64,000 nt of DNA from Adenophora triphylla var. japonica (lineage: Eukaryota; Streptophyta; Magnoliopsida; Asterales; Campanulaceae), in contig JAFEMH010000078.1 of the NCBI GenBank assembly GCA_022495995.1, positions 682,001 through 746,000 of the forward strand. Reading direction: 5' to 3'. The stretch's first letter is position 1. Every line of letters begins with the position of its first letter. A program made the position numbers and the translations under genes. The notes below the pieces were generated by a model that did no database searches, was not told the origin of the DNA, and saw only the letters and a program-made list of their open reading frames with translations. Below, piece by piece: positions 10,490-23,250 of this stretch.

Positions 10490-13024
10490 TGTAGACACCC
10501 CATTCTAAACACATTATACATGATTACACTACTCTTGGTCTCATCTTTGTGTTTTGATGAAAGCTCATTGATTTCATCATGTTTCGTTAGTTTTTGACTA
10601 ACTTCGTTAGTTTTAGGCTTAACTGACTAATAGAATTATTGTAGAGAACAAAATAGTCAATATGACTAGTTGTCTCATACGAGACTAAGTGTCTCGCACG
10701 AGACAACCTCTGCAGAATGACTAGATTCACTTCCATTCTTAGTTTCGATCTCTTTCTTGAACTTCCCTCTCCTAATTCGGGATTGGCCCTAATCTGGGCC
10801 TTCCTAGAACCTTCCTATTGATTTCCTACCATACTTACAACTCCTTTTCTTGGCCATCAAGTATACACTATACAAGGGACCTTCAATCACACCTTCTTTC
10901 ACACACGTTTTGTTGAATTCTCTCCTAGACTAAAGATACAAATCAACCCTAAATCTCTCACTAAATTCGTTCATATCAATCCTCCTACGAAGATTTCAAG
11001 CCTTTGTCAAGGCTACCAGATTACTCAAGAAATCACAAGGTAAACTTCCTACACTTTTGGTCTTCTTCTCAACCTCTCTAATTGCTTTTAGAGTAGTGTA
11101 ATCCTATAAAAAAATTAGCCTAGAGCCCTTTCAATTCATAAAGGTGATCTCGAATTACACAATCCGACATTCCAAACCTTATTAATAAATTAAGGGTTAA
11201 TGACAATTTAGGGCCTGTAGTATAGGGGCATTACCACATTGGGGCCCGAAGTCCAAAAACTATCAATTTAGGGCCTTAATTTACAATTTTGATCAAATTG
11301 GGGCTTTTTGACGAAAACCATTAAAAAAGACCGTTAACTGACCATGTGTGATGCATGTGACATTTTTTGAGGGTATTTTGGTCATTTCATAAACTTCAGG
11401 CCCTAAATTGACAGTTACCCTATAAAATAATAAATAAAATATTTATTTTTTTTTACAAAAAATAATTAATAAATTTAAAATATTGAAAAAAATAAAGATA
11501 ATAGTTAATATGATTTAAAATAATTTAAGATATTAACTATTATCCTTTTTTCTAATAATTTAAATTACTAATTATTTTGCTTCAAAAAAATTAATAATTA
11601 TTTTAGATTGGATAATTTATAAAATATATAAATAAATATAGATTAAATAAAATAAATATTTACAAAAAAATTACTAATCATAAATTTAAAGATGGAATAA
11701 TATAATAAGTGTTACTAGAATTTCATAAATACACAAATAATAAAAAAAAAACACCATCAAATTTGAATTTTGGTCTCGCCACTGCCAGTGCTTCCACCAC
11801 CACCACGACCACCACGACCACCACCACCATCACCGCCACTTCCATTAAAAACACCATCACTAGAATTTCAACCCATTTTAATAAAATTCAACACACATAA
11901 ACACCCACAAACACACACACAACAACACATTCCGGTGAGACCAAAGATCCGGCGACTTGTAGGTCCGGCCAAAACCAAAATTCGGCCAAAAATCTTCCCT
12001 GAACCAGCCGACAACCTCCATCACCATTACCGGCCAAAACCTTCATCAATTCCGGCGAGTTCTTCCATTGATTCAGGCCCAGCCTCTCTGTTCCACACGT
12101 CCTCCCCTGTCCAAATTCTCCAGTCCACCGGAAAACACCATTACCAGCAAAACACTAACCCTCTTCAATCCATCCCCTCCCAAACCAGCCGCACCCTCCT
12201 TCTCCAATCCAGTGAAAACCCAAACCCAAATCAGGCCAAAAATCTTCCCCATTGCGAAGCCAAATCTTCCCCATTACGGTGGTATGAGTGAAGAGAATGG
12301 GGTTGTTGGAGGAGACGGTGTGGATGGGGGCGGCGCTATTTAAGGAGATGGTGGGTGGGGAAGGGAGCTCTATTGAAGAAGACGGTGTGGATGGGGGCGG
12401 CTGCTGAGTGCTGGGAATGGGAAGGAAGAAAAGGGGTGGATGAGAGAGGAGAGAGAGAGAGTTTGGGTGGGGATTTGGGTTTTTTTTTTCTTTTGGTTAA
12501 CGTTTATTGAAGAGAGAGAGAAAGAGGAGAGAGAGAGAATGTGGTTAATTGTAAAAAAAAAAAAAAAAATTATTTATTATTTTATAGGGCAACTGTCAAT
12601 TTAGGGCCTAAAGTTTATGAAATGACCAAAATACCCTCAAAAAATGTCACGTGCATCACACAGGGTCAGTTAACGGCCTTTTTTAACGATTTTCGTCAAA
12701 AAGCCCCAATTTGATCAAAATTGTAAATTAAGGCCCTAAATTGATAGTTTTTGGACTTCGGACCCCAATGTGGTAATGCCCCTATACTACAGGCCCTAAA
12801 TTGGGTTTTACTTGTTCTTAATTATCTTAATTTGATTGAATTGACTGATAACACCTAATTAGCAAAACCAATCCTAAGATTGGGTGGAATTGGTGCTACT
12901 TGACCTTTCAATTCCATAAATTAATCCTTGAATCCCTTGAAAACACAAAAAGGGTTTTCTTAATGTTTTCCTCAAATAAATAATAAGTGGCAACTTGTTG
13001 AACCGAAAATTTACCATTGCTACA
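10490..13024 (+). repeat. Right LTR of the gypsy-type element (split by a MULE-like insertion)
   Basis: Starts TGTAGACAC after a CCAGGGGATC purine-rich stretch and ends GCTACA, followed by the GGTTA duplication. It matches the left LTR on both sides of a roughly 1.6-kb insertion at 11194-12802. Without the insertion its length is close to the 940 bp of the left LTR. Confidence 0.87.
11194..12802. mobile_element. Long-TIR MULE-like element inside the right LTR
   Basis: Inverted repeats of roughly 200 bp face each other. The left reads AATTTAGGGCCTGTAGTATA and the complement of the right reads the same. The left LTR of the host element gives the empty site. The right tip seems to have lost about 10 bp, so the target duplication is not clean. 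Subterminal GTCACGTGCATCAC-type sequence is present in both TIRs. The core carries low-complexity CCACCACCACGACC runs, CCGGC-rich phrases and GA-rich sequence. ORFs of 91-173 residues in the core are Pro/Ser-rich and look compositional. No transposase is present. Confidence 0.8.
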
Positions 13025-13029
13025 GGTTA

Positions 13030-13620
13030 CTATATAGGCTAGGGTTATTTTGAAAAGGTTTTGACTTGTTTTTCAAGTCCTAGGATCGCTAAAAAATTAT
13101 GGGTGATTTTAATTCCGAATTTCATCTTTTGATTCGTTTAATAAAATTTAGAGTGTTGCTCTTTTTGTTTTGAAAGTTGAGTTTCCTCCTTCGTTGCCGG
13201 TTCCTGGTGATCGTGTGTGATTAAATGAGGATTGAAGATTCGTTACTGGTAATCGTGCGCGATTCAACAATAATAGATTTATCTAATTCTTTCGCTACGT
13301 AGTTGGTATCAGATTTTCGTTCGTTGCAGGAAGAATGGTACGTGGAAAGAAGGCCATTGTGGAAGAGGCATACGAACGTGAGGAGGATGTGCTAGAATAA
13401 TAGCGTATCGCACGAATCGTATATCAACGTACCTATGTTCCCAAAAAGCTTAGTCCGAGAATTGATCTCTCTGGTCCGTTCTTTGAATCATCATATGAGG
13501 AAATTCTTGTTGAATTGTCAAAACTCCCAATTTTTGATAAGTGTTATTATGAAGTGTGTCAATCGATAAAATCTCAAGAACCGTCACCAAATTCAATTTA
13601 AGGGAGAAGTGAGTTGTTGA
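13030..13620 (+). mobile_element. Remnant of an older LTR retroelement (PBS and gag start)
   Basis: TTGGTATCAGA at 13303-13313 matches the initiator tRNA-Met primer site. It is followed by ATG at 13335 and a short open reading frame (MVRGKKAIVEEAYERE) stopped by TAA at 13398. The sequence left of the primer site would be LTR, and the part at about 3100-3481 is probably its continuation, split by the 9.5-kb gypsy insertion. The pol region is absent. Confidence 0.55.
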
Positions 13621-14092
13621 ATGTGGAACTACTTACGTAATTCTGTCACAACACGCAATTCCAATCCGTTGGTTTAGGTTATATAAAAGAATTCTCCAAA
13701 TCCTAATTAAGTGTCACAAATATAATTTTATAAATTTTCAAGTGAATATGCTCAAATATCGAAAATAACTTTTGAAGGAGGAGCATATATTTTCTCTGGG
13801 ATTTTTCCCTAGAATAAATCCACTCACTTGTATGATGCAACAATAATAATGTTGAAAAGTTTTTATGTACCTTCAAACCTTCTTAAGAAAGAAAACAAAA
13901 TGGAATCTTACATGTGAGAGAGTGGTTGGAATTATAGAAACAAGGTTTGGGATTATAGATTTATGGTGCCTCAGTTCTGAGTACACATGCCAATGGGCCT
14001 ATGGCAATTATTCCTGCAACAACAGTATCAAACTATATTTACACCCTTATATATACTTGTAGCTAAGTCTAGGTTAATGATCATGGTAATTG

Positions 14093-14147
<55 letters not shown>

Positions 14148-17100
14148 ACCTAAGTAATTAAGGTGAAGTATTAAGAGAAATGGAGGGACAGGAAACCACT
14201 CCTCACAAGCTGCTTTTAATGGACGAAATTTGGTCACATCCCCCTCCCCCCACCAAACAATCAATTAATCGTCGCTCAAAATGAGAGAGCTGACCAAATC
14301 TCACCATCTTGGAGTTGCAGTTCCATTTGTGGGAGGGAGTATATTTTGAGGGGTGTGGAAGGAGGGGCCCCTGGTTGTAACTGAAGAAACAAAATCCAGC
14401 TATTATTGCCTCTGTCTACTTCTCAGATGACAAAAATGGGAGCAGTGCCTCTGCATAACAGTTCCTTAGCCCCCACCATCTCACTCACTCTCACATTCCA
14501 CATACCAACACAACAAAAACCAACTGGTCCTTCCTCTTTCCCTTTTTCTCTGCACACATATTCATAAAGCTAAGGTAATTCATCCCAGAGTTGACCTGTA
14601 AAGTAAATAAATATTAAATCCCTAAATTTTATGTATAATCTATTTATACAAATACAATTCCCCTACAGGCTACAAGAGAGGTTAAATAATAAAATAACCA
14701 AACAAATGACTTAAGAAGTGAGTATACTATTTATAGTAATAGATAGATATAGATAAATAAAAAGAGGGCTAGTAAACAAACAGGTTGGCAATGTTATTTT
14801 GAATTATATATACACACATACCTTTTCAGGCCATCAGATAGGGATATATATATATATATCCTTTTCCCTGCTAGTGCTACATAAACCACCTCTCATCTCA
14901 CTTCTCCTTATCTCTTTTTCTATCTTTATAATAATAATAATTTATATAAATAAATTCCTTCCCCATCTGCAACTATCTCTTACTACCATGCGGGGATATC
15001 GGTTTTGAAATATATGGTTTATCTACCGAGCAAACAACTTGGTAGTGCTCTGCAGTACTATTGAGAAATGTAAAATTGTGTGATCCTATTTTCTGATAAT
15101 TAACATTCTTAGCTAGGATCTCGAGATTATATCATTTGCATAGGTACATGTACTATGAGTTGTCAGAATAATTTACAATGGATGTGATGATGAAGAGCAA
15201 GAACAAGAAGAAATTCAATGTTAAACTGCAACAGTAATAAGTAAAAAATAGTCAACATTGAATTCTAATGGGAGAAGAAATGTAGATAAATATACCTAAG
15301 TGACACATTTGCAAGGGTAAATTTGTTTAATAACTGCAGTAATTAAGAGATAACGATATTTGTATGATAAAAAAAATAATCATTCAGTAAATTGTTTCTT
15401 ATATGTACACAGATTTTTACCAAGTATGGGAAACTTCTTCATTGATCTCCAAACACATCATAGACAGTTTTAACCTCCGTCTCATAATATCCATAGCCAC
15501 CTTTTGATTAATGTAGAATAAGTGATAAACTAACAAAGAAACAGCTGTATATATACTCAAAAGTATTAAATGAAACTCATAGTTGTTAAATATTAAAGAT
15601 TAATTGAATAAAAGAATCCCTTAAGAATTATATTCTTTTAAGTTAGGACCATGATAGCCCCAATGAAGTACAGTGTAGTACAGAGATAGATACTGGACGT
15701 AAGAATGATGATGATGATGCAACTGTTGTGATAAATGAGACATATATGCTTGGAGGGTTAGAAAAACTGAAAATGGTCTGTCCTTCCACACTAGTACTGG
15801 TGATCCCCTCCCCTCTAAGGGTACCCCCCAACCCCCACCCACACACATCTTGACAAAATTTCTCCATCCAAACACGCTAATGACACAATATCTAAACCAC
15901 ATCTCTTAGTCTGATCCTATATGCAGTTAGCAGGAATTGTGTCCATAAACACATTCCCCTTTTCTAATGGTTTCAAGTTTTACCGTAACAATAATTGTAC
16001 CAACGCTTAAAACAAACGGAATAATATAAAGTAAATACAAACAAACATAAAATCCTACCAAAAGAGAAAAATAAACCAAATAATTGAAATTGAAGCTAAC
16101 CATGTAAGCATGCCATGAGCGTTACATTTGAAATAATAAATTAAACTGAAAGTTGAAACTTATTTGCAACTTTGGTACTGCTACCTTTAAGGCTGACACA
16201 GTAGAAGGACATCCTTTTGATAACCTGGTGTGTACAAAATAGGACATATGCCACAGTCATCTAGAATAATCATACAAACAAGTTTATCTTCTAAAATAAT
16301 ATTAACTAAATATGAAAATTATATTGAGGAAAAATCAACTACCTACTTAGCTTTCCCAGAAACACGTTGGATAGATACCAAACTTATTTCCACTTTAATG
16401 CATATTCATTTATAAATTCATAGACAATGTGGTGCACAATGTACAAACATTTTACTTTATGTTCATTACATGTTTTTAATGGTAAGCTTTTTTAAAGGGA
16501 ATCTCAGAAGCCTACTCTAAAAGGATGTATACACACATATATACGTGTATTTGTGGGTAATGCCATCACTGTCAACCACTTCGAGTGAAGCTTAATTGGA
16601 ATCAAATTATTCGAGGCCAAGTAGCATCGAGAATGAAATTCTAATCTTTTATTGGATAGGGACGGCCGAATGAGTGACAAGATGTCTAACAATTTAATTA
16701 CTTTTCCCTAACTTAGCATGTTTCCCACCAATAGCTTGGCTACCTGTGCCTTAGGAAAATAGAATCAGAAAGAAAAACCTGAAGAAATCAGCTGCCCCAT
16801 TGGCTGAAGTGGTAGGGTTGATGCACTATAGGATTTAAAGAAAAAGTAGATATTAGAAAAAGGATGACTGTTTAAAGGGTTCTCTACCTGAATTAATTGC
16901 CCAAAAAGGAAAGAGATTACTATAATTTCTCAAAGGCAATTTCCTAGACATGCCCAAAAAACTGAAATGGGAAACGATGCTCTTCCTTAGAAATTTTATA
17001 TGGCCTTTTAATGTGCTCCCCCCTCCCCTCTCCCCCTAATCCTAACTTATACCTTAGTGCAAAGGTAAAGCAATGGCCTCAATAGGGAGAGTGAATGGAG

Positions 17101-17400
17101 GCTGTCGACCCTAACATTCAAATGCTTTTTCCCCAAGTGTTGAGACTTAATCTTCTGGACAAAGTTAAGTTTTTGAATACCAAATTCATATTTTGATTTC
17201 TTCCTTTGCCGAAAGGTATACATCAATCTCATCAAGACTAAAGCTCTAACCCTAAGCATTCTCTTTTTGGGAATTATTGGTTTTCAAATACTAGTGAGTT
17301 TCAACTTCTCTAGCGTGTACTTAAGGGATAATATCTATAAGAATAAATCCTAAAAGAATGCATTCGCTGCACTTGTTGGCGAGACTCAAACGCAATAAGT
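13621..17400. other. Intergenic, no gene recognised
   Basis: Includes a long GA microsatellite and AT-rich stretches with TATATA runs near 14845. ORFs such as those at 14028-14264 and 15621-15902 are short and overlap simple repeats or each other. I compared the region with common plant microRNA sequences from memory and found no match. Confidence 0.4.
14096..14144 (+). repeat. (GA)n microsatellite
   Basis: About 24 uninterrupted GA units. It creates a run of Leu-Ser codons on the minus strand that should not be taken as a protein. Confidence 0.95.
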
Positions 17401-17436
17401 TAAAATTTTGAGTCCCCTCTCTCGACCCCCACAAGG

Positions 17437-17562
17437 ATGCTTTTAGGCAGATCCCAAGTACTCTACCCATCTGCGTGTCAAGATCACATCGCAGGAAAAA
17501 TGCTTTCTAGGCAGATCGCTAGTACGCTATGCATCTACGTGTCAAGATCGCAGGGTGGGAAC
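17437..17562. repeat. 63-bp local direct duplication
   Basis: Two adjacent diverged copies (17437-17499 and 17500-17562) share ATGCTTT, AGGCAGATC, AGTAC and GTGTCAAGATC phrases. No function recognised. Confidence 0.7.
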
Positions 17563-18335
17563 ATTAAGTAGGAATAATAGTCTACTAGATGCCACTTTAA
17601 AAATGCATTATCCTCTAGCTTTTCTCCAATTTCATGAGCAGTAAATATAAATGTGCATGAATTTAAGTAACTCTCCCCAATTATTGATTTCAAACTTGAC
17701 CATCAGTTCACAATCCAGTCCAGCAAATACAGACATACTACCAGGCTAGGCATGCCATGCTGACCTAGTAGTTTTAATTACAGATAGAAGAACAAGCTAC
17801 TAGGCTATAACTAAAATCTCAATAAAAGATATCCATTCAAACATGGCAATTATGAGGGCTTTCAGCAGAGCACTTGCACTTCCGTATAACTTTTCCCAAT
17901 AGAAAACAAAAATAGTGGAATACTTCTTCAACTTGATCTCACGGTAAAACTAGTCAAACACTAGTCTGGAAAATGCATAGTGTTGATGACTTTTTTTCTT
18001 GGAGAGCCAGGTAGTGGGGGCAACAGGATAACACTTGAGAGGGAGCAATGGTTGTGATTAGTAGGGCAGGTGGTGTTTTGAAATTTAGGGTCACGGAGAG
18101 GATTGGAGCCCATTCTTGTCCCTATCTAAATCAAAATCGACCTTTGATTTGGAATGTTTCAAACAAATACATCAAACAAGATGCAGTGTTTGGCCCACTT
18201 TGTGTTTGCTAACTCACCCAATATAAAATTTTCCTGCAAGCTCCTCACAAAGTCAAGATAGAAATGGGATCAGCAACGGTCATGATCGAAGAAGACCAAC
18301 AACTATTACCACTACTACAATAGTGAAAGCTCCCT

Positions 18336-18378
<43 letters not shown>

Positions 18379-21370
18379 ATAATTGAAAAGGATGACAAAC
18401 TGTAGAGATAGACCTTTCATGCACAACACGTGGTTAGCTTAAAAGGGATTGCTAAACAATGTATAATTATCTCCAGTTACATGTAGCGTTTCTTCAAAGT
18501 GAAAAGGAAGCAACGAAAAGATGCACAGCGCTAAGCCTAGTGCTTTTGACATCTATTTAGCTTCTAGTGTTTGAACCCTTCCCTGGTTGTTTTTTGCTTT
18601 GACCATCAGGCTAAGTTGGTTTTCAAAATCCTTTCGACTTAATTGTAAAATAGACAAATAAGAGAAGAGAGCCGGAATGAAATAGGCAAAAAACAAGTCC
18701 AAGAAGTCATGAACACCATTATCAAAGAGAAGATACTATAGCTTACTGATTCAAATTGCTTTTTTCTTTGGTGGAGTCACAAAGTCAACGGTTAAAAAAG
18801 ATGTTGATTGGATACGGGAATGATGATATTGATAGCCACTGAGGAAAAGAGTTGAAAAAGGCTGAAGGAGCTACAGACATAATGCATAAAGTATCTGGTC
18901 CTCAAGCATTTAGTATGTTAGCATTCACAAATGTTACTGAATGCGCCTCCAAAGAAATACCATCATTATAGTGAAGTAGCTGGTCCAAGTTTTGTGCTTA
19001 GAAGCTAAGAATGCCATATATTCACGTTAACGTGTAGTATATGCAAGTACAACATAGCCCTAAGACGATTGAGATTCATTTGAGGATAAAGAAGTGACTG
19101 ATGACTCCATAAGAAGATGAATAAACATCATCTAATCCAACAAACTGAAAAAATCGGTCAAACATTACTTTGAATGGAAAGAAAGTGAGTATATTTCTCT
19201 GCGTTATGCAGCAAGTGAAATGGAACCAATTACTTGAATATCAAATGCTTAGAAAATTCATGTCAGTACCTTCTACCCACATCATATCAGTCAGTTCTAT
19301 GTCAGCCTACCACGCAATTAAGATGCAAAGGAAATTAAGAATCGGAAGTGACAAACATGTCACCTAGTTGCAAGCCTTATGAATAATACTCCTTGGTCCC
19401 CACATCATTATCTTCTGGGAGTTGTTCTGTATCATCGACATCATCAATGGGTATTTCTTCACTGTCATACTCAATAGAACCTGTATTCATACCATATGAG
19501 ATATCGATTAGAGAGACAACTAGAAGGGAAGGTGCTACTGTAAAGTTGATAAATGAACTACTCCGTAATATTGATGTCATCACGTTATCAAACTAGAAGG
19601 GAAAGTAAAAGGAATTTAAGACTTAGCATAAACAGCCTAAAAATCCTACATCAATCACCCAAATCATTTTGGGACCAAGGCTTTGTTGTTGTTGTATTAA
19701 TAAGATGTCATCATGAAATACTAAAAATTGCTATTGTTGTTATTGATAGTATCCATAATGGTGTATCGTGTATCAATTGTTTCCTAGGCTTTACTTTACA
19801 CAATGTTTGTTTAATGGCTCAACATGGACTCTGTAATAGTCCTTTCTCAACAAGTCCATAAGATACAAGGCCCATATTGATTCAGGGAAGGAATGACTAC
19901 ATAAATTAGAAACCAACCCACAGATGTTGGCCCAGCAAAATGTGTCATCTTTATAGTTTTAATTATGAGTTCCACCCCCCTCTCCTCTGGCAGAACTGGA
20001 CTTGAGAATGCTTCAAACTACTATATGTAAGTACCAAGTAGGCATGAATATATAACAGAGGCAAAGATAATTGAATGACGAAAGTTCTACCTTTAGAAAT
20101 AAAAGAGGAAGGGCTTTGGGTTAGCTCGCTCTGTTGCATTGTGTTATCAAGAAGATACTGAAGTTGTAGAAACTGTAAGAATGCCTCTGTTTGCGGGTTT
20201 TGATGGTGTTTCTAGAATGTGAAACCAGTTGATTCCCAAACCATTGATGATATGAAATATAATGACTAGATAACAATGTCAAATCTCATAACCAGAGAAA
20301 TAGAAAAGTTGATAATCGATATTTTAAGTATAGTCACTGGAGAGATAATGGGGGGTGAGCCTCTTCTTTTTTGATCAAAAATATTTCTTTTCTTTTATCT
20401 GAAGAAAAATATATATAGGGTAATTTGGTAGTGGTTTGATCAAAAAATGATACCATCTAATTCATGCAAATTAAGGAGCTCAAATGTTTAATTTATATAA
20501 ATTACTAGAAGACACTTGATGCGGCACCAACTTACTGAAAAAGTTCTACTATGGATCTGAACAAGTATATACTCAAATGACCAAAAGTTTCTCAATTTGA
20601 AAAATACAACTAGTAACATTGAAACTATTGTTTAGCGGTTTAGCCACTTTGACAGGGAAAAAGAATATCACTTGAAAAAACATAGAGATAAAAAAATTAA
20701 TTTTGATTTTACTCCACATGATACTAGAAACAAGAAAATGGTGTATAAGATTATTAAAATTTGCAAGTAGACCAACAGCCTGGTAGCCAGGATAAATTAA
20801 AGGCCAAAAAACTTGTATGTTATCTAGGTCAACAGAATGTCAACAGGTAACTAATCAAAGATTAGATACCCAGAATGTCATTAACAGTAAGCGCTTCATA
20901 CTTAAAGAACCAATATATCTCAATTTCTTCAAGACTAAAACTACGAACTGAATCAATCACAATTTACTTCAGCAGTTATTTGTAGTCTTATGAATATTGA
21001 ATAAAATATCAACACCAGTAACCGAGAGAAAGAGCATTGTCATGGACGAGAAACAGCTTAATTCTTCAACTACAAAATTATGGCAATGCACAAAATAGTG
21101 TAGAAACTAAAGGAACATCAGCTATCCTTTGTGATGTATGATCATCTAAAAGCTACAGGCTAGTTAGCGAGCATGCGTCCAGCTGATGCATGAAAGGGAA
21201 CTATGATATTATATGCTTAAACAGCACAATCACCGCCCACAAACGTCAGAAAAAATACATAATGCACCCATAACGATGAGAATAAATCATTAACGCTTAT
21301 AGGACACTTCAAAAAATAATATCCTTCAAAGTAAGGACCATAGGGCATGGTTTATCATATTTCCAGTTAC
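17563..21370. other. Intergenic stretch downstream of the DBR1 pseudogene, no gene confirmed
   Basis: It contains a GA microsatellite at 18341-18373. On the minus strand at 19377-19583 there is a short open frame with an acidic tail (SIEYDSEEIPIDDVDDTEQL). In composition it resembles the acidic C-terminal tails of plant debranching enzymes and lies on the right strand, but the connecting exons with the catalytic HLHCKF region were not found. I treat it as a possible leftover last exon only. Confidence 0.3.
18341..18373 (+). repeat. (AG)n microsatellite
   Basis: Sixteen AG units in intergenic sequence. Confidence 0.95.
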
Positions 21371-22154
21371 CTCATTCTCAAAATGAGGTTTGTCACGAAC
21401 AAGGTCTCTCCAGTCGCCATGGTCAGTGATACCAAGGGGCCAATCATGTGAGATGAAAATATCAACAGGTTCTTGCACTTGCATGAGCTTGTGAACATCG
21501 TATTCACGCACAGATATACAGACTTGATATCACTCTCATTATAGGGCGGCCTTTCAAAATGGCCTGCTCATGGAACAAAAGGAAAATAGAATTTTAGCTC
21601 TTACGCCACGATGTTTCCAAATAAATGAAAATCTAAATAAACTCGATCACAAAATATTCAGCTCACTGGCTTGGCAATAGCCTTTAACTTGTATATCGCA
21701 TAAAGTACCGTAAATATAAATAATGTCAATAACACAGCAAAATATTATATAAGTACTTGTGTGAGCTAAAAAAAATTAATATAAAACACGCGCATCAACT
21801 CATACAATAAGTACACACATAACCGACCTAAACTATAATCTTGAGGCTTGTAAATGCCAGAGAGCCAACCAATGCGAACGTTCCCAAACTTGACCACTCC
21901 AGCCAATCCCAGAAAGTATATATTAGGTGCCGCCCACCCTCCATAATATCTAGAAAAGTAGAAGCATATTAGTTTCCTCTTCTAACAGATATCTACCACC
22001 AAATGAGCAATAGTGTCTTAGGAAAAACAAACTAAAAGCTCAGTGATGCATACCAAAGGCAGCAGAAAAGCAAGAATTAGAAGAGCTGAAGGATAATAAC
22101 AGAATGTACATAGGGAGGGGGGAACTATCTACAGCATGTAAGGGCTCTTAGCAG

Positions 22155-22750
22155 TAGGGCTGTAAATGGTTCGTTTTAGCTCGGTTTGGGGAGTCAAACC
22201 ACTAGTCATCGGTTTGGAGAAATCGCAGACCGAACCGAATCATAAAAAATTTCAAAACGAACTGAGCCGAACCACCATGGCCTGATTCGGTTCTGTTTGA
22301 ACCGCATTCTGCTCTTGCGACTGCGGTTTAAACCGCGGTTCAGACTTCAGACCACATGTTTTCCATGGTTCGGACCATTTTTCATAAGTATATTTGTATA
22401 AATTTTTAGACTTATACTAATAATATATAATACCTCAAAAATAAAACAATTACAACTTTTAAGAGTACTGTGAAAGTTAAGTACAATCATTCAACTAAAG
22501 TACAAAACAACAATCCTAAAATACAACAAAACTAAACATACCAAATTACCAAACGTCTAGAAACGGTTTGGTCCGGTTCGGCTTGGTTTGGTTTGAAAGG
22601 GTCAGACCGCAGACCAAATCAAACCGCGTGGTTTGCCAATTTTTGAGACCAAACCGAACCACTCATGCTTGAAAACCAAACCAAACCAAACCGCATGGTT
22701 CGGTTTGGTTCGATCTCAACCGCAATTTAAACCGAACCGCTACACCTCTG
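22155..22750. mobile_element. hAT-like MITE in a DBR1 pseudogene intron
   Basis: A perfect 8-bp target duplication CTTAGCAG (22147-22154 and 22751-22758) flanks a 596-bp element. The ends are TAGGGCTGTAAATGG and the complement of CCGCTACACCTCTG. Both arms are dense in CGGTTCGGTTTGG-type phrases in inverted orientation, so the arms could fold back. The size and 8-bp duplication fit a non-autonomous hAT. Confidence 0.85.
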
Positions 22751-22829
22751 CTTAGCAGTCTCAAAATGGTCTTGCTATTTAATAATTCTAGGTGATAATC
22801 AAAACATGACTATGCTAGGGACAACCAAT

Positions 22830-23250
22830 GTTCTAAAAAGCGCTAGGCGGATGCTAGGCGGCGGAGCTGGGCCTAGCGCCTAGGGGCCTAGTCGGGGCCT
22901 AAGCGGGGCCGAGGATTTAGGCACAAAAGTTATAGATCATATGAAAATAAAAAATGTATTCGATCATCCACAACATAAAGTAAGGTCAAGTGAAATTCAA
23001 CCTTGAGTCATTTGTTTTCATTTTCAATCTTTGTAAAACGACGTAGTTTAAGGGCAACCAATTTTTCTTTAAAAAATTACTTAGACCGCCTATACCCGCC
23101 TAGGTCCGCCTAAACCCGCCTAGGTCCGCCTAAATCCGCCCAGAACGCCCAGAACCGCCTAGACCCGCCTACCGCCTAACGGAAAATCGCGGCGCCTGGA
23201 CCCCGCCTAGCGCCTAGGCCCCGCCTAGGCGGACGCCTAGCCCGCTCAGC
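22830..23250. mobile_element. GC-rich hAT-like fold-back repeat, right end truncated
   Basis: Starts TGTTCTAAAAAGCGCTAGGCG, a terminal form I recall from non-autonomous plant hAT elements. The arms are arrays of CGCCTAGG and GGTCCGCCTAAACCCGCC phrases that can pair. The expected mirrored right tip is absent. No coding content. Confidence 0.55.

Larger units (their letters stand above)
3482..13024 (+). mobile_element. Ty3/gypsy-type LTR retrotransposon, decayed, with nested insertions
   Basis: Two long direct repeats (3482-4421 and 10490-13024) bound the element. A 5-bp target duplication GGTTA lies at 3477-3481 and 13025-13029. The right LTR starts TGTAGACAC and both end GCTACA; the left LTR start has mutated from TG to TA. 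Directly after the left LTR lies GTAGCGACTCCGCTGGGGG, close to the tRNA-Arg-type primer site known from Tat/Ogre gypsy elements. The 6-kb internal region has a coiled-coil gag-like ORF and repeats, but no readable reverse transcriptase or integrase. It is either a decayed Tat-like element or a large retrotransposon derivative (LARD). Insertions at 8943-10194 and 11194-12802 are younger. Confidence 0.85.

Noticed and set aside
11770..12343. 173-residue and 91-residue ORFs as a possible gene
   Set aside because: Pro/Ser-rich translation of simple CCACCACC and CCGGC-rich DNA in the core of a MULE-like element; both frames are open over the same DNA.
14028..14264. Minus-strand ORF with a Leu-Ser run
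   Set aside because: It is the translation of a GA microsatellite.
17437..17562. tRNA-like or organellar fragment
   Set aside because: No cloverleaf elements (box A and box B) or recognisable chloroplast or mitochondrial gene; it is only a local duplication.
13621..19000. Possible microRNA precursor or promoter region
   Set aside because: I compared with common conserved plant microRNA sequences from memory and saw no match or convincing hairpin.
19377..19583. C-terminal exon of DBR1 as a firm call
   Set aside because: Only an acidic composition supports it; the catalytic and C-terminal-domain exons that should connect it are absent.
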